This document shows positions 5,993 to 7,364 of a stretch of 7,364 nucleotides of DNA, piece by piece. The notes under the pieces were generated by a model. It did not search any database, was not told where the DNA came from, and saw nothing but the letters and a program-made list of their open reading frames with translations. Every line of letters starts with the position of its first letter. Position 1 is the first letter of the stretch. Made by a program: the position numbers and the translations under genes. Source of the stretch: Acidimicrobiales bacterium (GTDB lineage: Bacteria > Actinomycetota > Acidimicrobiia > Acidimicrobiales > Acidimicrobilacustridaceae). The stretch is taken from the NCBI GenBank assembly GCA_023264135.1, contig JALQSZ010000074.1, positions 1-7,364 of the forward strand. Direction: 5' to 3'.

Positions 5993-7149
5993 AACGAGCG
6001 GTGATCCTCATCGTTGTTGTCGCAGCCCTCTCACTCATTGGCGCATGCGGAACGATCTCAACGACAAAGGGATCAACGTCGTTCTACGAAACTCCTCTGC
6101 CGATTCCGAATACTGCTCCAGGAGCAGTCGTTCGTTCGCAATCGCTTTCGCCGCCCACATCGAATTCAGTGGCATGGCGTGTGATGTACACCTCGCGAGG
6201 TGAACACGACCAACCCGTCGTCGTCACCGGCGTGATTGTCGCTCCGACGACTCCACCACCGAGCAGTGGACGGCCGATCGTGTCGTGGGCGCATCCCACC
6301 ACCGGCATCGTCGATGCATGCGCTCCGTCGGTGCAATCGAATCCCTACGACACGATCATGGGACTTACGGAATTCCTTGACCAAGGTTGGATCGTCACCG
6401 CAACTGACTATCAAGGTCTTGGTGTCGACGGCCCCCATCCCTACCTCGTCGGCAAGAGCGAAGCGCAAAGCGTGATCGACATCACTCGCGCCGCGCGTTC
6501 TCTTCCCCAGTTGCAAGCCTCGAACCAATTCGCAGTGTTCGGTCACTCACAAGGAGGCCAAGCCGCGCTCTTCACAGGAGAAACTGCCAACTCCTACGCG
6601 CCCGAACTTTCCTTGCGCGCTGTTGCTGCTGCTGCACCTTCTGGTGATCTCATCGCTCAAATTGCCGAGGAATGGAACTCCGACGCCTACAACTATGTCG
6701 ACCCGTACGTTGTTTCCTCGTGGTCCGAAACCTTTGGATTCGACACGACATCAGTCGTCACCGATGCCAATCAGAACGCTGCACGCAAGCGCTCGGCTGA
6801 GTGCGTACTCGGTGGATCGAAGGCTGCCGATGCCCGCCTGAAGCAGATCTTTGACACCGACAGAACGATCAATCACCCACTGGTCGAACAACAACTAACC
6901 ACCCGCGAACCGTGGCGCACCACCCTCGAGCAGAACTCGCCACACGGAACGATTTCTGCTCCAACACTCGTCACGCAGGGAACTGCCGACAACGTGATTC
7001 CTCAAGCAACGACACAATCTCTTGTGGCCGGATACGAGCAGCGTGGAGCGAACATCACACTTCAACTCCTCGAAGGCATTCCTCACACGTTGGCCGGCTA
7101 CGACTCCGTGACGTACGTCGTGCCGTTCTTCCGCCAGCACTTCGTTTGA
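5989..7149 (+). CDS. Lipoprotein lipase/esterase, secretory LIP-type alpha/beta hydrolase (second paralogue)
   Basis: This is a tandem paralogue of the upstream gene and also 386 residues long. Its N-terminus has Lys-Arg, a hydrophobic core and a lipobox-like Ile17-Gly-Ala-Cys20, so Cys20 is the likely lipidation site; Gly at -2 is slightly less usual. The catalytic elements are in the same places: VSWAHPTTGI (98-107), ATDYQGLG (138-145), GHSQGGQAALF (185-195) with Ser187, Asp334 in TQGTADNV and His366 in GIPHTL. Cys111 and Cys272 match the cysteine pair of the first copy. The most different part is the segment between about residues 220 and 320 (lid or cap region), including a 10-15 residue DTDRTINHPLVEQQLTT stretch; a substrate difference is plausible. 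DNA identity between the copies is patchy with many silent changes, so the duplication is old. It converges with the solute-binding protein gene, leaving 12 bp between stops. Confidence 0.88.
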   Translation: MKRAVILIVVVAALSLIGACGTISTTKGSTSFYETPLPIPNTAPGAVVRSQSLSPPTSNSVAWRVMYTSRGEHDQPVVVTGVIVAPTTPPPSSGRPIVSWAHPTTGIVDACAPSVQSNPYDTIMGLTEFLDQGWIVTATDYQGLGVDGPHPYLVGKSEAQSVIDITRAARSLPQLQASNQFAVFGHSQGGQAALFTGETANSYAPELSLRAVAAAAPSGDLIAQIAEEWNSDAYNYVDPYVVSSWSETFGFDTTSVVTDANQNAARKRSAECVLGGSKAADARLKQIFDTDRTINHPLVEQQLTTREPWRTTLEQNSPHGTISAPTLVTQGTADNVIPQATTQSLVAGYEQRGANITLQLLEGIPHTLAGYDSVTYVVPFFRQHFV

Positions 7150-7161
7150 GTAGTCACTCAA
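7146..7161. repeat. Inverted repeat at the convergent gene ends
   Basis: TTGAGT (7146-7151) and ACTCAA (7156-7161) form a perfect 6-bp dyad with a 4-nt loop. It spans the second lipase stop codon and fills the 12-bp gap before the opposing stop. It could be a weak bidirectional transcription end, but the stem is AT-rich and has no U-tract, so terminator function is doubtful. Confidence 0.3.
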
Positions 7162-7364
7162 TTAGCCGAAGTACGCCTTCTTGATGCGCTCGTAAGTTCC
7201 GTCTTCGCGAAGTTTCAAGAGCGCAACGTTGAGTTCTTCCGTGAGTGGACTTCCTTGCGCTGTCGCGATTCCGTAATTCTCGGGTTGAATCACAGGTCCG
7301 GCAACTTCAACTCCGCTCCGATTCGCGGCGAGCCACTGAACAATCGACGCATCGAAGACAAACG
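7162..7364 (-). CDS. C-terminal part of a family-3 solute-binding domain protein (N-terminus beyond window)
   Basis: I translated 66 residues ending at TAA (7164-7162) and open at the right edge. The end has the pattern of SBP_bac_3 domains: FVFDASIVQWLAANR, then GPVIQPENYGIATAQGS, then ELNVALLKLREDGTYERI and a terminal KKAYFG. Such domains bind amino acids or related small solutes outside the membrane, usually feeding an ABC permease. The same domain also occurs in ligand-gated potassium channel-like proteins, whose C-terminal ends look very similar, and the part that would distinguish them is outside the window. Its stop is 12 bp from the stop of the convergent lipase gene. Confidence 0.85.
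   Translation of the reverse strand, partial: FVFDASIVQWLAANRSGVEVAGPVIQPENYGIATAQGSPLTEELNVALLKLREDGTYERIKKAYFG

Overview
This window looks like an ordinary chromosomal segment of an actinobacterium. The evidence is a neighbourhood like the mec-cysM-murI region of Mycobacterium tuberculosis, moderately high GC, frequent GTG starts, and TANNNT-type -10 hexamers placed so close to start codons that leaderless transcription is likely. A member of the Acidimicrobiia or a relative would fit, but that is inference. I found no mobile element, CRISPR array, tRNA, rRNA or riboswitch. Nine genes can be supported; the first and last are cut by the window edges.

Left half, minus strand (read right to left): mec (JAMM peptidase), cysM (cysteine synthase of the O-phosphoserine type), murI (glutamate racemase) and cysD (ATP sulfurylase small subunit, cut at position 1). 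mec, cysM and cysD all fit cysteine biosynthesis. CysD activates sulfate, whose reduction supplies sulfide. CysM puts sulfur, carried by a thiocarboxylated carrier protein, onto O-phosphoserine. Mec then clips the cysteine off the carrier. The carrier gene, cysO, lies between mec and cysM in M. tuberculosis but is absent here: the spacer is only 95 bp. murI sits in the same transcription unit, as it is near cysM in mycobacteria.

Centre: a 65-bp divergent spacer separates mec from a plus-strand carboxymuconolactone decarboxylase/AhpD-fold gene, which is followed by smpB. smpB converges on a minus-strand SRPBCC-fold gene, and their stop codons overlap.

Right half: two tandem, translationally coupled (ATGA) plus-strand genes encode paralogous lipoprotein lipases of the LIP / alpha-beta hydrolase type. 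They converge on the C-terminal end of a family-3 solute-binding domain protein cut by the right edge.

The most notable regulatory pattern is the hexamer TAGC(C/G)T. It occurs five times in the window by hand scan of both strands, and every copy lies upstream of a gene start in the matching orientation. Three copies are 6-11 nt from starts without a visible Shine-Dalgarno sequence, and two are 27-30 nt from starts that have one. No clearly new multi-gene system is visible. The best leads are the missing sulfur carrier, this promoter pattern and an altered AhpD-type active site.
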